Source: Bacteroidota bacterium
Lineage (GTDB): Bacteria > Bacteroidota > Bacteroidia > Bacteroidales > WCHB1-69
Reading direction: 5' to 3'
Assembly (NCBI GenBank): GCA_023413895.1
Contig: JAEZOU010000005.1
Span: forward strand, 1 to 64,000
DNA length: 64,000 nt
This document shows positions 17,350 through 25,292 of this stretch, one piece after another; position 1 is the stretch's first letter, and each line of letters opens with the position of its first letter. The notes beneath the pieces were generated by a model. It was not told the origin of the DNA, did not search any database, and was given only the letters and a program-made list of their open reading frames with translations. Both the position numbers and the translations under genes were made by a program.

Positions 17350-18702
17350 TTAGTACATTCCGTTAGTGCGTCCTTTGATTCTTCCAGATTTTGTTAAGCC
17401 GTCATAATGACGCATCAACAAGTGACTTTCAATTTGTTGTAACATATCTAATACAACACCTACCATAATTAATAATGATGTACCACCAAAGAATTGTGCA
17501 AATTGTTGGTTTACATCAAAAATTCTAACTACAGCAGGTAGAATTGCTACAATACCCAAGAATATAGAACCAGGAAGGGTAATGCGTGACATAATCTCGT
17601 CAATTAATTGTGCTGTTTGTTTGCCTGGCTTGGTACCTGGAATAAAACCATTGTTCTTCTTCAAATCTTCTGCAATTTGTTGTGGGTTAATGGTAATTGC
17701 AGTATAGAAATATGTAAATGCAATGATTAATAAGAAGAATACTATGTTATATCCTAAACCATTATAGTCTATAAAGCTCATCCAAAATTTACTTGGTTCT
17801 GCAGAATAGTTCATAAAGGTTAATGGTAAAAACATAAGTGCTTGTGCAAAAATGATAGGCATTACTCCTGCAGCATTTACTTTCAATGGAAGGTAATTTC
17901 TAACACCACCATATTGTTTGTTTCCTTCAATTCTTTTTGCGTATTGAACAGGGATACGACGTGTTCCTTGTACCAAAAGCACACATAATGAAATAATCAC
18001 CATCATAATTACGATCTCAACGATAAAAACAATAGGACCACCATTCATATCAGCTACTTTTGAAACAAATTCTGCGTATAACGCATGTGGCAATCTTGCA
18101 ATGATACCAACCATAATGATGATTGAGATACCATTTCCAAGTCCATTATCGGTAATTCTTTCACCTAACCACATAATGAATAATGTACCAGCAATCAATA
18201 GAATAAATGCTGTGATTGCAAAGGTTGAAATACCGAAAAGAAATGTAGGTTCTAACATTGCTGGATTTACAGCACCACCAAATTGATTTACGATATTAGC
18301 AATGTATGGAGGAGCTTGGATACCTACAACAGCAATAGTTAAATAACGGGTAATCTGATTGATCTTTTTACGTCCGCTTTCGCCTTCTTTTTGTAAACGT
18401 TGGAAGTATGGAACTGCCAAGGTCATTAATTGGATAACGATTGATGCTGAGATGTAAGGCATAATACCTAATGCAAAAATTGAAGCATTAGAAAATGCAC
18501 CACCAGAGAATAAATCTAACATTCCTAACAAACCTTCTTGCGCAGATTGTGAAAATGCAGCTAAATCTGCAGGATTGATTCCCGGAAGCACAATGTGTGC
18601 TCCTAATCTGTATATCAAAATGATAAACAAAGTATAAAGAATACGCTTGCGCAAATCCTCTATGCTAAAAATGTTTTTTATTGTGTTAAAAAATCTTTTC
18701 AT
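17350..18702 (-). CDS. secY: Protein translocase subunit SecY
   Basis: SecY is the channel of the Sec translocon in the inner membrane, through which the T9SS cargo proteins of this window would first pass. The 450-residue protein has ten predicted membrane spans. Signature segments include YRLGAHIVLPGINPADL near the N-terminus, GISIIIMVGIIARLP and GGTSLLIMVGVVLDMLQQI near the end. It lies 50 nt after rplO and 8 nt before map. Confidence 0.98.
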   Translation of the reverse strand: MKRFFNTIKNIFSIEDLRKRILYTLFIILIYRLGAHIVLPGINPADLAAFSQSAQEGLLGMLDLFSGGAFSNASIFALGIMPYISASIVIQLMTLAVPYFQRLQKEGESGRKKINQITRYLTIAVVGIQAPPYIANIVNQFGGAVNPAMLEPTFLFGISTFAITAFILLIAGTLFIMWLGERITDNGLGNGISIIIMVGIIARLPHALYAEFVSKVADMNGGPIVFIVEIVIMMVIISLCVLLVQGTRRIPVQYAKRIEGNKQYGGVRNYLPLKVNAAGVMPIIFAQALMFLPLTFMNYSAEPSKFWMSFIDYNGLGYNIVFFLLIIAFTYFYTAITINPQQIAEDLKKNNGFIPGTKPGKQTAQLIDEIMSRITLPGSIFLGIVAILPAVVRIFDVNQQFAQFFGGTSLLIMVGVVLDMLQQIESHLLMRHYDGLTKSGRIKGRTNGMY

Positions 18703-18752
18703 TTTCTAGTTATTATTGGAAAACTTCTTTTTCGTTAACTATTCCGAGCTGA

Positions 18753-19232
18753 TTACTCTGCGCTTGGTGCACCAACCAATGTTACGGTTCCACCTAATTC
18801 TTCGATAGCAGCTTTTGCACTTTGTGAAATAGCGTGTGCAGTAACATTAATTTTGCTTGTTAACTTGCCTTGTCCCAATATCTTAACTAAATCATTCTTT
18901 GCTAACAAACCATTGGCTCTTAATGTCTCTAATGTGATTTCAGAACTTTGTGTCTTCTCTACCAACATTTGAAGAGTGCTGATATTAATTGGACTATATT
19001 CAATACGATTGATGTTTTTGAAGCCTCTTTTAGGTAAAATTCTGTAGATAGGCATTTGTCCGCCTTCAAAACCAATCTTGCGGCTATATCCTGATCTGGA
19101 TTGAGCACCTTTGTGTCCTCTTGTTGATGTACCACCTTTGCCTGATCCTTGTCCTCTACCAATTCTTTTTGAAAGTTTAGTTGCTCCTTCTGCAGGTTTT
19201 AAATTGTGTAAGTTCATCGTTCTAATTTTCAA
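18753..19232 (-). CDS. rplO: 50S ribosomal protein L15
   Basis: L15 is a late-assembly protein of the large subunit. The 159-residue protein has the Gly/Arg-rich extension (RIGRGQGSGKGGTSTRGHKG) followed by the globular part ending in VTLVGAPSAE. Length and order (rpmD-rplO-secY) are standard. Confidence 0.98.
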   Translation of the reverse strand: MKIRTMNLHNLKPAEGATKLSKRIGRGQGSGKGGTSTRGHKGAQSRSGYSRKIGFEGGQMPIYRILPKRGFKNINRIEYSPINISTLQMLVEKTQSSEITLETLRANGLLAKNDLVKILGQGKLTSKINVTAHAISQSAKAAIEELGGTVTLVGAPSAE

Positions 19233-19249
19233 ATATGATTAATACTTCT

Positions 19250-19429
19250 TTAAATTTCTTCTACTGATACTAAATGCTTAACTTTTTCAACAATCCCCAA
19301 AATTTGTGGTGTGGGAGTGTGTTCTACAGTTTGATGCATTTTTCTTAAACCTAACGCTTGAAGCGATCTTTTTTGACGTTCGGGTTTGTCAATCGAACTT
19401 TTCACTTGTGTAATTTTAATCTTTTTCAT
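19250..19429 (-). CDS. rpmD: 50S ribosomal protein L30
   Basis: This 59-residue protein is read from the ATG at 19429. It starts MKKIKITQVKSSIDKPERQ, continues with LGLRKMHQTVEHTPTPQI, and ends VSVEEI before TAA. This is the ferredoxin-like fold of L30 with the expected length. It lies 17 nt before rplO. It is the first gene of this transcript: rpsE, which normally precedes it in the spc operon, is absent, and a secreted-protein gene lies upstream instead. Confidence 0.95.
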   Translation of the reverse strand: MKKIKITQVKSSIDKPERQKRSLQALGLRKMHQTVEHTPTPQILGIVEKVKHLVSVEEI

Positions 19430-19651
19430 CCCTTCGATTTGTTTTTATTTGTTTTTTACTATAGTTTTTTTCGTCTATAAAATAAAAAATAGTAGCTATT
19501 TTTCCCTAAAAATCGCAACTATTTTCACATTTTTTACCATAAACAATTCTCTTTCTTAAATTCAACCCAGTATGCTATGATCCGTGAAATGAGGTAGTTA
19601 CGAGTGCGTTTTAAGTGCGCTTTCCTATTTTTATTTCACTCCAAAAAGTTT

Positions 19652-19661
19652 GGCAAATATA
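19652..19661 (-). promoter_or_regulatory. Promoter of the detached rpmD-to-rplQ operon
   Basis: On the minus strand TATATTTG followed by CC matches the -7 consensus, with TTTTG about 16 nt further upstream (19681-19677) as a possible -33 element. The predicted transcript has a leader of roughly 215 nt before rpmD. That leader contains an 8-bp AT-rich hairpin at 19485-19503. It supports independent transcription of this half operon. Confidence 0.6.
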
Positions 19662-19702
19662 TACTATTTTTCTATACAAAAACCTTTTGTGAAAATATTT
19701 TT

Positions 19703-21778
19703 TTACCGAACTAATGTTACTGTTCCATTCCGCTTAAACGGGGTCCCATCGTGGAGCAAATATTCTATCCGGTAAACATATACACCACCTGGTGCCAACT
19801 CACCATTAATGGTCCCGTCCCACCCTGAGTATGGATTTGTTGTGCTGAAAATTTTTACGCCCCAACGAGTGTATATCTCAAAAATATATCCACTTGTTGA
19901 AACAAATGAATTGGTGGGCAGAAAAACTCTGTTACTATTCCCTACACCCATAAATGCATTCGGTATGTAGGTGGTTGGATGTTGGGTTAATACAATCTCA
20001 TTGGAAAAACTTTCTGGGCATTCTCCTAATTCACATGTAAAACTTTCTGTAGATACTTTGTATGTGAAATTAGCCCCATTTAGGTATAATTCAGTTACAT
20101 CATCTGTAAAGTTATTGTAACCTTCTGGAGAATGGTTGTTTGATATTTCGACAAAACTTACATCTGTTTCCGTTTTGCGATGAATGGCATAGCTTGCCGC
20201 CGATATTGAGTCAACACCATCGTCATAGTCCATCCATTGTAAGGTGTTAACGTGTGCTGCATCACCAAATCCGCGCAGTAGTATGGAGTGTGCAATGTTG
20301 GAAATAGTCGGTGCTGGTGAACATTCGTTGTGAAGTTTCATCTGATAGTAGTAACTGTGGTTATTCACGTCAACGTCGTTGTCAATATAAGTATATTGGG
20401 AACCTCCATTGTAAGCTATTGTGGTAATGAATTGAAGGTTTTGGCCATTATCGCAACTTCTATATAAGTCAATATGTGAAAAAGGTGTTTCTCCACCGCT
20501 TGTAAGAGCTTGAATTCGAATTTGTCGATTATCTTCTACAGAAACAGAACTAATATAGGCGTAATCATGGTTTTCTTCAGCAGTAAAGGTAAAGTTAACC
20601 TTGCGTGAGTCTGCTGTAAATAGTCCATTGTTGCTGACAGCTCGCACGATAAAGGTGTAGTCCCTGTCTGGAACTAAGTTGGAATGTGTATAGGTAGTTG
20701 TATTAGCAGAAACTTCTCCCGAGTATTGTAAGGCACCTCCATCTTCAGAAAAGTAAATTTCATATTTTTCTAACCCATCAGTCATGTTAATATAGTGTGT
20801 CCACGATAATGATGCTTTTCTTGTGCAACCATCAGTGGTACAGTGTAATAGTATGTTTTGCTGAGGGTCAAATATCATTCCACTAGCATTGCCACAGCTG
20901 TCTCGCGCCGAAATTCTGTAATGATTTACAATGTCTGAACTATGTAGCGAGTCAGTCCAAGTAGTGGTAGAAATTCCATATACGGTATCTATAGCTACCC
21001 AAGGGGCATTTTCTGTTTCTTGATGGAATATGACGTATGAATTTACGTCATTGTCCTCCGACTCCTCCCACGAAAGCGTAATCATATCGCTTGTATAATC
21101 AACGGTAACTTGGTGAAGGGTAGGAATATGTGGAGCAATAAGGTTCTGAAAATGCTCCGTCGAGATGGTCGATGCGTTTTGACAAACGTTTCCGCCCTGC
21201 GGCGCGAAAAATTGATCGGAAAGATGTATTCGATAACGAACATCTGCATCACAAATTTCAATAGTGTCCCTAAAACTAAGGTTTCCAGGATATGTGATGC
21301 TTCCAACAGAACGAAATTCAATGTCGTTAGGGTGTTTCCTCATTACTCTAAAAACATTACTTGTAGTTGGAAGTAATTCTGTAGCTGGAGCATTCCAATT
21401 GATGATAGCTGTGCCATCGCCAGGGTTGGTAATGTTGCTAAAAATGGTTTGTAACGTGTCAGAATTGTAACTATTGCCCTGAAAAATAGCTTTGATAAAA
21501 TAGTATTTGTGAATGATAGGGTCAACTCCATCAAAGCAGTCGGTGTTGGCTGTGGTCATATTGTTATTAATTACTTGATAGGGACCAGCAACTTGATCTG
21601 CATAGTAAACTTCGTAGCGAATGAAGTTTGATGAATCAGCAATAGGAACAAAATAGAGGGAAACACCATTGCCATCTTCTTTTACATGTACACAGCGTAA
21701 TTGTGGAGTTTGCGTACTTTGTGCAAATAGATAGAAGGTGAAAAATATGATGATGGTAATAAGGAATGATTGTTTCAT
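19703..21778 (-). CDS. T9SS type-B cargo with fibronectin-like repeats
   Basis: This 691-residue protein has a signal peptide (MKQSFLITIIIFFTFYLFAQ) and several fibronectin-III-like modules, recognisable by repeated tyrosine-containing strands such as YEVYYADQVAGPY, FRVMRKHPND and YEIYFSEDGGAL. The C-terminal ~85 residues form a gliding-motility-type (type B) sorting domain, from TYIPNAFMGVGNSNRVF to GTVTLVR, with the WGVKIF and GWDGTINGE motifs. It is probably a surface adhesin or structural protein exported by the T9SS. It starts 6 nt after the M16 gene, so the two are one operon. The binding partner is unknown. Confidence 0.88.
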   Translation of the reverse strand: MKQSFLITIIIFFTFYLFAQSTQTPQLRCVHVKEDGNGVSLYFVPIADSSNFIRYEVYYADQVAGPYQVINNNMTTANTDCFDGVDPIIHKYYFIKAIFQGNSYNSDTLQTIFSNITNPGDGTAIINWNAPATELLPTTSNVFRVMRKHPNDIEFRSVGSITYPGNLSFRDTIEICDADVRYRIHLSDQFFAPQGGNVCQNASTISTEHFQNLIAPHIPTLHQVTVDYTSDMITLSWEESEDNDVNSYVIFHQETENAPWVAIDTVYGISTTTWTDSLHSSDIVNHYRISARDSCGNASGMIFDPQQNILLHCTTDGCTRKASLSWTHYINMTDGLEKYEIYFSEDGGALQYSGEVSANTTTYTHSNLVPDRDYTFIVRAVSNNGLFTADSRKVNFTFTAEENHDYAYISSVSVEDNRQIRIQALTSGGETPFSHIDLYRSCDNGQNLQFITTIAYNGGSQYTYIDNDVDVNNHSYYYQMKLHNECSPAPTISNIAHSILLRGFGDAAHVNTLQWMDYDDGVDSISAASYAIHRKTETDVSFVEISNNHSPEGYNNFTDDVTELYLNGANFTYKVSTESFTCELGECPESFSNEIVLTQHPTTYIPNAFMGVGNSNRVFLPTNSFVSTSGYIFEIYTRWGVKIFSTTNPYSGWDGTINGELAPGGVYVYRIEYLLHDGTPFKRNGTVTLVR

Positions 21779-21784
21779 GAGATG

Positions 21785-23059
21785 TTAATGTTTGCCAACG
21801 ATAATGGTGAATATGGTTTCTCTCTGCAAATAACGATTCGCAAGAGATATGATTGTTTGAGGGGAAATCTTTTTTATTGTATCAAAAAGTTGTCCCATCT
21901 CCTCTTCGTTCAACCCAAATTTATGCCATCTTATATAAGTTCTCATATATGATGTGATACCATCTACAGAACGGAGGTAGGCACCAGATAAATACGTTTT
22001 TAATGTTGATAGTTCTTCATCGCAAATTTCTTCTGTTTGCAGGCGCCTTATCTCTTCGAAACAAGCTTCAATTGATTCGTCTGCTTTCCCTTCTATAATG
22101 TCGCTTTCAATGAAGAATATTGAATGGTCGCAAATATATGAGTTTTCACTATAAATACTATAGGTGTAGCCACATTCTTCTCGTACTTTCTGCATTAGTC
22201 TTGAACCGAAATATCCTCCTAATAGTGTGTTTAGTATGTTGAATTCCCTTCTATCTGTGTGATTGTAATCAAATAGTTTTTTGTAAAGTAAAATAGTAGA
22301 TTGCAAGGAGTTTTCCCTAGGTTCGTAGATGAACTGTTCACACTGAGTTCGAAGTGTTGTGGTGGAAATAATTGGAGTGTCGTTCTTGGAAAGTTGTTGA
22401 AAGGTTTGTACAATGGTGTGTGTCTCCTCATCTTCAATGTTTCCTGCTGCAAAAATATTTATTCGGTTAGCTTGGAATACTTGTTGATGATACTCTTTTA
22501 AGTTATCAATAGAAAGATTTTCAATGTGTTCTCTTTTTAATGGTGTTCCAAGAGGGGTGCCTGGTTGATAGATGTTTTTCAACATTAATTGGGAGGCAAT
22601 ATAACTGTTTTTTCGAATGTTATATTCTAAGTTTTTAATCTTACTTTTTTTGAAATCTTCAAAGTTCTCGCTACTAAATGTGGGATTTGCAATGGTTTCA
22701 ATAATGATAGGATAGACCTTGTTGAAGTTTCTTTTGGGAATGATGAGCTCTATCGTTGCATTTTGTATGTTTATGCTTGTATTCCACGAAGAACCATAGT
22801 AGTCCAAAAGTTGATCCATCTTCTCTTTGGGATATTGTGAAGAGGATTCTTTCAGAAAAGAAAATAGGGCTTGTGCAACATATTTCGTAGACTCATAAAT
22901 TCTGCCTCCAGCTACTTCAATGGTGATATGAAGCAAGTCTAAGTGCTTGTCTCTGAATATGTATAATGAACTATCTCCGTGAAGAGAGATGACTTGGGGG
23001 GTAGGAAGTGAAACCTGAGTTATGGGAGTTGATTTTGGGGCTTCTTTTCTATTAATCAT
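21785..23059 (-). CDS. M16-family peptidase homologue lacking the zinc motif
   Basis: This 424-residue protein has the two-half M16B fold. Visible parts are the central LKEYHQQVFQANRINIFAAG segment and the late conserved LGGYFGSRLMQKVREECGYT, which helps bind substrate. The HxxEH zinc motif expected in the first half is absent: the equivalent helix reads VAQALFSFLKESS. In M16B pairs one subunit is catalytic and the other is like this one, but no catalytic partner is nearby. No signal peptide is seen, so it is probably cytoplasmic. It has its own -7 box at 23098-23105 and precedes the type-B cargo gene by 6 nt. Confidence 0.85.
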   Translation of the reverse strand: MINRKEAPKSTPITQVSLPTPQVISLHGDSSLYIFRDKHLDLLHITIEVAGGRIYESTKYVAQALFSFLKESSSQYPKEKMDQLLDYYGSSWNTSINIQNATIELIIPKRNFNKVYPIIIETIANPTFSSENFEDFKKSKIKNLEYNIRKNSYIASQLMLKNIYQPGTPLGTPLKREHIENLSIDNLKEYHQQVFQANRINIFAAGNIEDEETHTIVQTFQQLSKNDTPIISTTTLRTQCEQFIYEPRENSLQSTILLYKKLFDYNHTDRREFNILNTLLGGYFGSRLMQKVREECGYTYSIYSENSYICDHSIFFIESDIIEGKADESIEACFEEIRRLQTEEICDEELSTLKTYLSGAYLRSVDGITSYMRTYIRWHKFGLNEEEMGQLFDTIKKISPQTIISLANRYLQRETIFTIIVGKH

Positions 23060-23097
23060 TATGCTAAATATCCATTATAACTTTATCAAAAGTAATG

Positions 23098-23105
23098 CAA
23101 AAATA
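23098..23105 (-). promoter_or_regulatory. -7 box for the M16/type-B cargo operon
   Basis: The minus strand reads TATTTTTG followed by C, about 40 nt before the start at 23059. It would allow this pair to be transcribed separately from the sigma factor genes upstream. Confidence 0.5.
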
Positions 23106-23140
23106 ATATTTTTTTTGATATATGCAATATGAAAATACTT

Positions 23141-24034
23141 TTATTTGATAAGATTGATGGAGCCCTTTTTCATCTGACGTTCGCCATCTGTAGTCCGGTA
23201 TATTATAACATATATGTATGTGCCTTGCGGCATGATGTTTCCTCGATATTCACCATTCCATCCTATCTGAATATCTTTGCTTCGGAATAAGATAGAACCC
23301 CTCCTGTCTGAAATTATCATTTCAAAATCTATAATCTCTTCTAAACTTTGAGCTAAAAATATGTCGTTTAAGCCATCTCCATCGGGTGTGAATGCATTCG
23401 GAATGAAGAGCACCTTTCTCTCTTCTGGAATCTCTTCAAAAAGTGGTTCCTCCTCTGGTTGTACATACTCCTCTTCGGTATTCTGTTGTGTAGGTTCGAC
23501 CACAACGGTTTCTATTTTACGCTTTACTGGTTGTTGGGTAGGTTGTGCTGAAGCTATCTTTACTGGTTCTGTTTCTACTATACGTTTTTGTACAACTTTG
23601 GGCTCTGTAATTGGAGATTCAATATCCTTTTGGGAAACTAAATTAGTTGAAGATGATACGGAAGATTGAGTCTCTCTATTTTCAATAGCAACCTCGATTC
23701 GGGTTTCTTTCTCTTTTGATAGGGAAATGGGGGTGCTTTCAGAAGAATCGCTTGAAAAGTTTGATGTTGGGGCAGAAGAAACTACGTTTTTAGTTGTGTT
23801 TTGTTGAACAATTAATGTATCGCCATCTTTTATGGTCTTGTTGGTATTAAGTAGAGAGATAAGTGTAGTTGCAGTAATAACAACAGCTATAGCCGTTCCA
23901 ATAAGATAGACTTTTATTTTTTGCCAACGATTGAATTTTATTAACCGACGATCAGAGGCTATTTTTGCCCAACCATCTGCAGGTGGCGTGTGATTTTGTC
24001 CTAACTCTTTTTTTATGTATTGCCCAATTTCCAT
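23141..24034 (-). CDS. Single-span membrane protein with type-B T9SS domain in anti-sigma position
   Basis: This 297-residue protein has four parts. Residues 1-40 are short and polar with a PPADGWAKIASDRR segment, resembling cytoplasmic starts of Bacteroidota anti-sigma proteins. Residues 42-62 form one membrane span. Residues 65-207 form a Ser/Thr/Glu/Pro-rich disordered linker. Residues 209-297 form a type-B sorting-like domain (FIPNAFTPDGDGLNDIF, then GWNGEYRGNIMPQGTYIY). The start codon overlaps the sigma factor stop as TAATG, so translation is coupled. I infer that it is the anti-sigma partner with its CTD-like domain in the periplasm. A plain surface-bound T9SS protein is the alternative, but a cleavable signal peptide is not evident. 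Confidence 0.8.
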   Translation of the reverse strand: MEIGQYIKKELGQNHTPPADGWAKIASDRRLIKFNRWQKIKVYLIGTAIAVVITATTLISLLNTNKTIKDGDTLIVQQNTTKNVVSSAPTSNFSSDSSESTPISLSKEKETRIEVAIENRETQSSVSSSTNLVSQKDIESPITEPKVVQKRIVETEPVKIASAQPTQQPVKRKIETVVVEPTQQNTEEEYVQPEEEPLFEEIPEERKVLFIPNAFTPDGDGLNDIFLAQSLEEIIDFEMIISDRRGSILFRSKDIQIGWNGEYRGNIMPQGTYIYVIIYRTTDGERQMKKGSINLIK

Positions 24035-24618
24035 TATTCCTCTTCCTTTATCTTTTGTTTATGTAATCGCATTTCCTCATTTGATAGAAATTTCTCTATC
24101 TTTTCTTGTAAAATTCTTTTTGCTCTAGATAGCTGTGACCGTGAGTTGTTTGAAGAACATCCCAACATCTCTGCTATCTCGTCGTGTGAATAACCTTCAA
24201 TCTCAAACAGGCTAAAAATAGTTCTATATCCTGGTGAAAGCTCTTGAATAAATTGATACAGAACTTCTGAAGGAATAGATGGAAAATCTACATTGATAGA
24301 GTGCTCTATAATCTCATCTTCTAATTCAACGTTCTGACCATTTCGCTTGGAAACGATACTACTTCGGTATTTGTTGATGATAACGTTGATGCAAACCTTA
24401 TGTAGCCATCCATTGAAAGAGTTATTCTCCTGAAAATTTTTAATGTACGTAAATATCCTGATAAAACATTCTTGAAATAGGTCTTCGGCATCTTCACGAT
24501 TGTTGGAGTAACGCATACAAAGGTGCATTACAAGACCTGCATATTGGTCGTACAACGCTTTTTGGTGTTTCGATTTCCCTTTCTGACACCCTTGTATGAT
24601 TTCTACTTCTGTCATCAA
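24034..24618 (-). CDS. ECF-family RNA polymerase sigma factor
   Basis: This 194-residue protein has region 2 (LYDQYAGLVMHLCMRYSNN, then DAEDLFQECFIRIFTYI) and region 4 with its helix-turn-helix (EIAEMLGCSSNNSRSQLSRA), without regions 1 and 3. ECF sigma factors direct transcription of a small regulon and are usually held by a cotranscribed membrane anti-sigma factor. Here the gene overlaps the next one by one base, and that gene encodes a membrane protein with a T9SS-like domain. Two adjacent start codons (24618 or 24615) are possible. It may control its own operon through the palindromic promoter upstream; this is inference. Confidence 0.92.
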   Translation of the reverse strand: MMTEVEIIQGCQKGKSKHQKALYDQYAGLVMHLCMRYSNNREDAEDLFQECFIRIFTYIKNFQENNSFNGWLHKVCINVIINKYRSSIVSKRNGQNVELEDEIIEHSINVDFPSIPSEVLYQFIQELSPGYRTIFSLFEIEGYSHDEIAEMLGCSSNNSRSQLSRAKRILQEKIEKFLSNEEMRLHKQKIKEEE

Positions 24619-24671
24619 GATAATTTTGTAGGAAAAGACAACTTTTTGCGGAAAATGTTGCGCAAAATTTT

Positions 24672-24687
24672 TATTTTTGCAAAAATA
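24672..24687. promoter_or_regulatory. Overlapping divergent -7 boxes in a perfect palindrome
   Basis: TATTTTTGCAAAAATA is a perfect 16-bp palindrome made of two back-to-back -7 boxes. One faces right to the glycosylase gene (start 24702) and one faces left to the sigma factor gene (start 24618). Polymerase could not occupy both at once. Confidence 0.6.
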
Positions 24688-24701
24688 TATTTTTTGAGGT
24701 T

Positions 24702-25292
24702 ATGAACTGCTTGTCTAAGGAGTTTTTTCTGCAAGAGGATGTGTTAAAAGTTGCACAAAATCTATTGGGAACTTATCTGTTTACCGATATGGATGGACAG
24801 ATAACTGGAGGGATTATTACAGAAACAGAAGCATATAAAGGAACTAATGATCGCGCTTCTCATGCCTTTGGAGGGCGAAAAACAAAACGAAATGCTGTTA
24901 TGTATCACGAAGGTGGAGTTGCGTACGTTTACCTATGTTATGGAATGCATCACCTTCTCAATTTTGTTACAAATCAAGAAAATATCCCAGATGCAGTTCT
25001 AATTCGTGCTATTTATCCAACTCATGGTTGCGAATTGATGTTGAAAAGAACAGGAAAAACTCAGGCATCTTCCTGTATAACCGATGGCCCAGGAAAAGTT
25101 ACAAAAGCTTTGGGCATTACTATGGAACATAATGGCATTCCTTTGGATAATAATCGTATTTGGATTGAAGATAGAAAGTTAATTATTGCGCAAGAGATGA
25201 TAACCGCTTCCCCTCGAATTGGTGTGGATTATGCAGGGGAAGATGCGCTTTTGCCTTACCGTTTTAATTTATTGTGTGATGAGCTTGAATAA
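24702..25292 (+). CDS. DNA-3-methyladenine glycosylase, AAG/MPG family
   Basis: This base-excision enzyme removes alkylated and deaminated purines from DNA. The 196-residue protein has the AAG signature order: ETEAYKGTNDRASHAFGG with the catalytic Glu, the MYHEGGVAYVYLCYGMHH segment, NFVTNQ, and the DGPGKVTKALGI stretch near the end. Its length is normal for the bacterial family. It is the first gene of a + strand group with anmK and murB; its end overlaps anmK by 14 bp. The repair role is confident. Confidence 0.95.
   Translation: MNCLSKEFFLQEDVLKVAQNLLGTYLFTDMDGQITGGIITETEAYKGTNDRASHAFGGRKTKRNAVMYHEGGVAYVYLCYGMHHLLNFVTNQENIPDAVLIRAIYPTHGCELMLKRTGKTQASSCITDGPGKVTKALGITMEHNGIPLDNNRIWIEDRKLIIAQEMITASPRIGVDYAGEDALLPYRFNLLCDELE

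Noticed and set aside
19485..19503. AT-rich hairpin in the rpmD leader as a ribosomal-protein regulatory site
   Set aside because: It is a perfect 8-bp stem but purely A/T-rich with a three-base loop; I cannot match it to a known leader structure, so no regulatory element is called.
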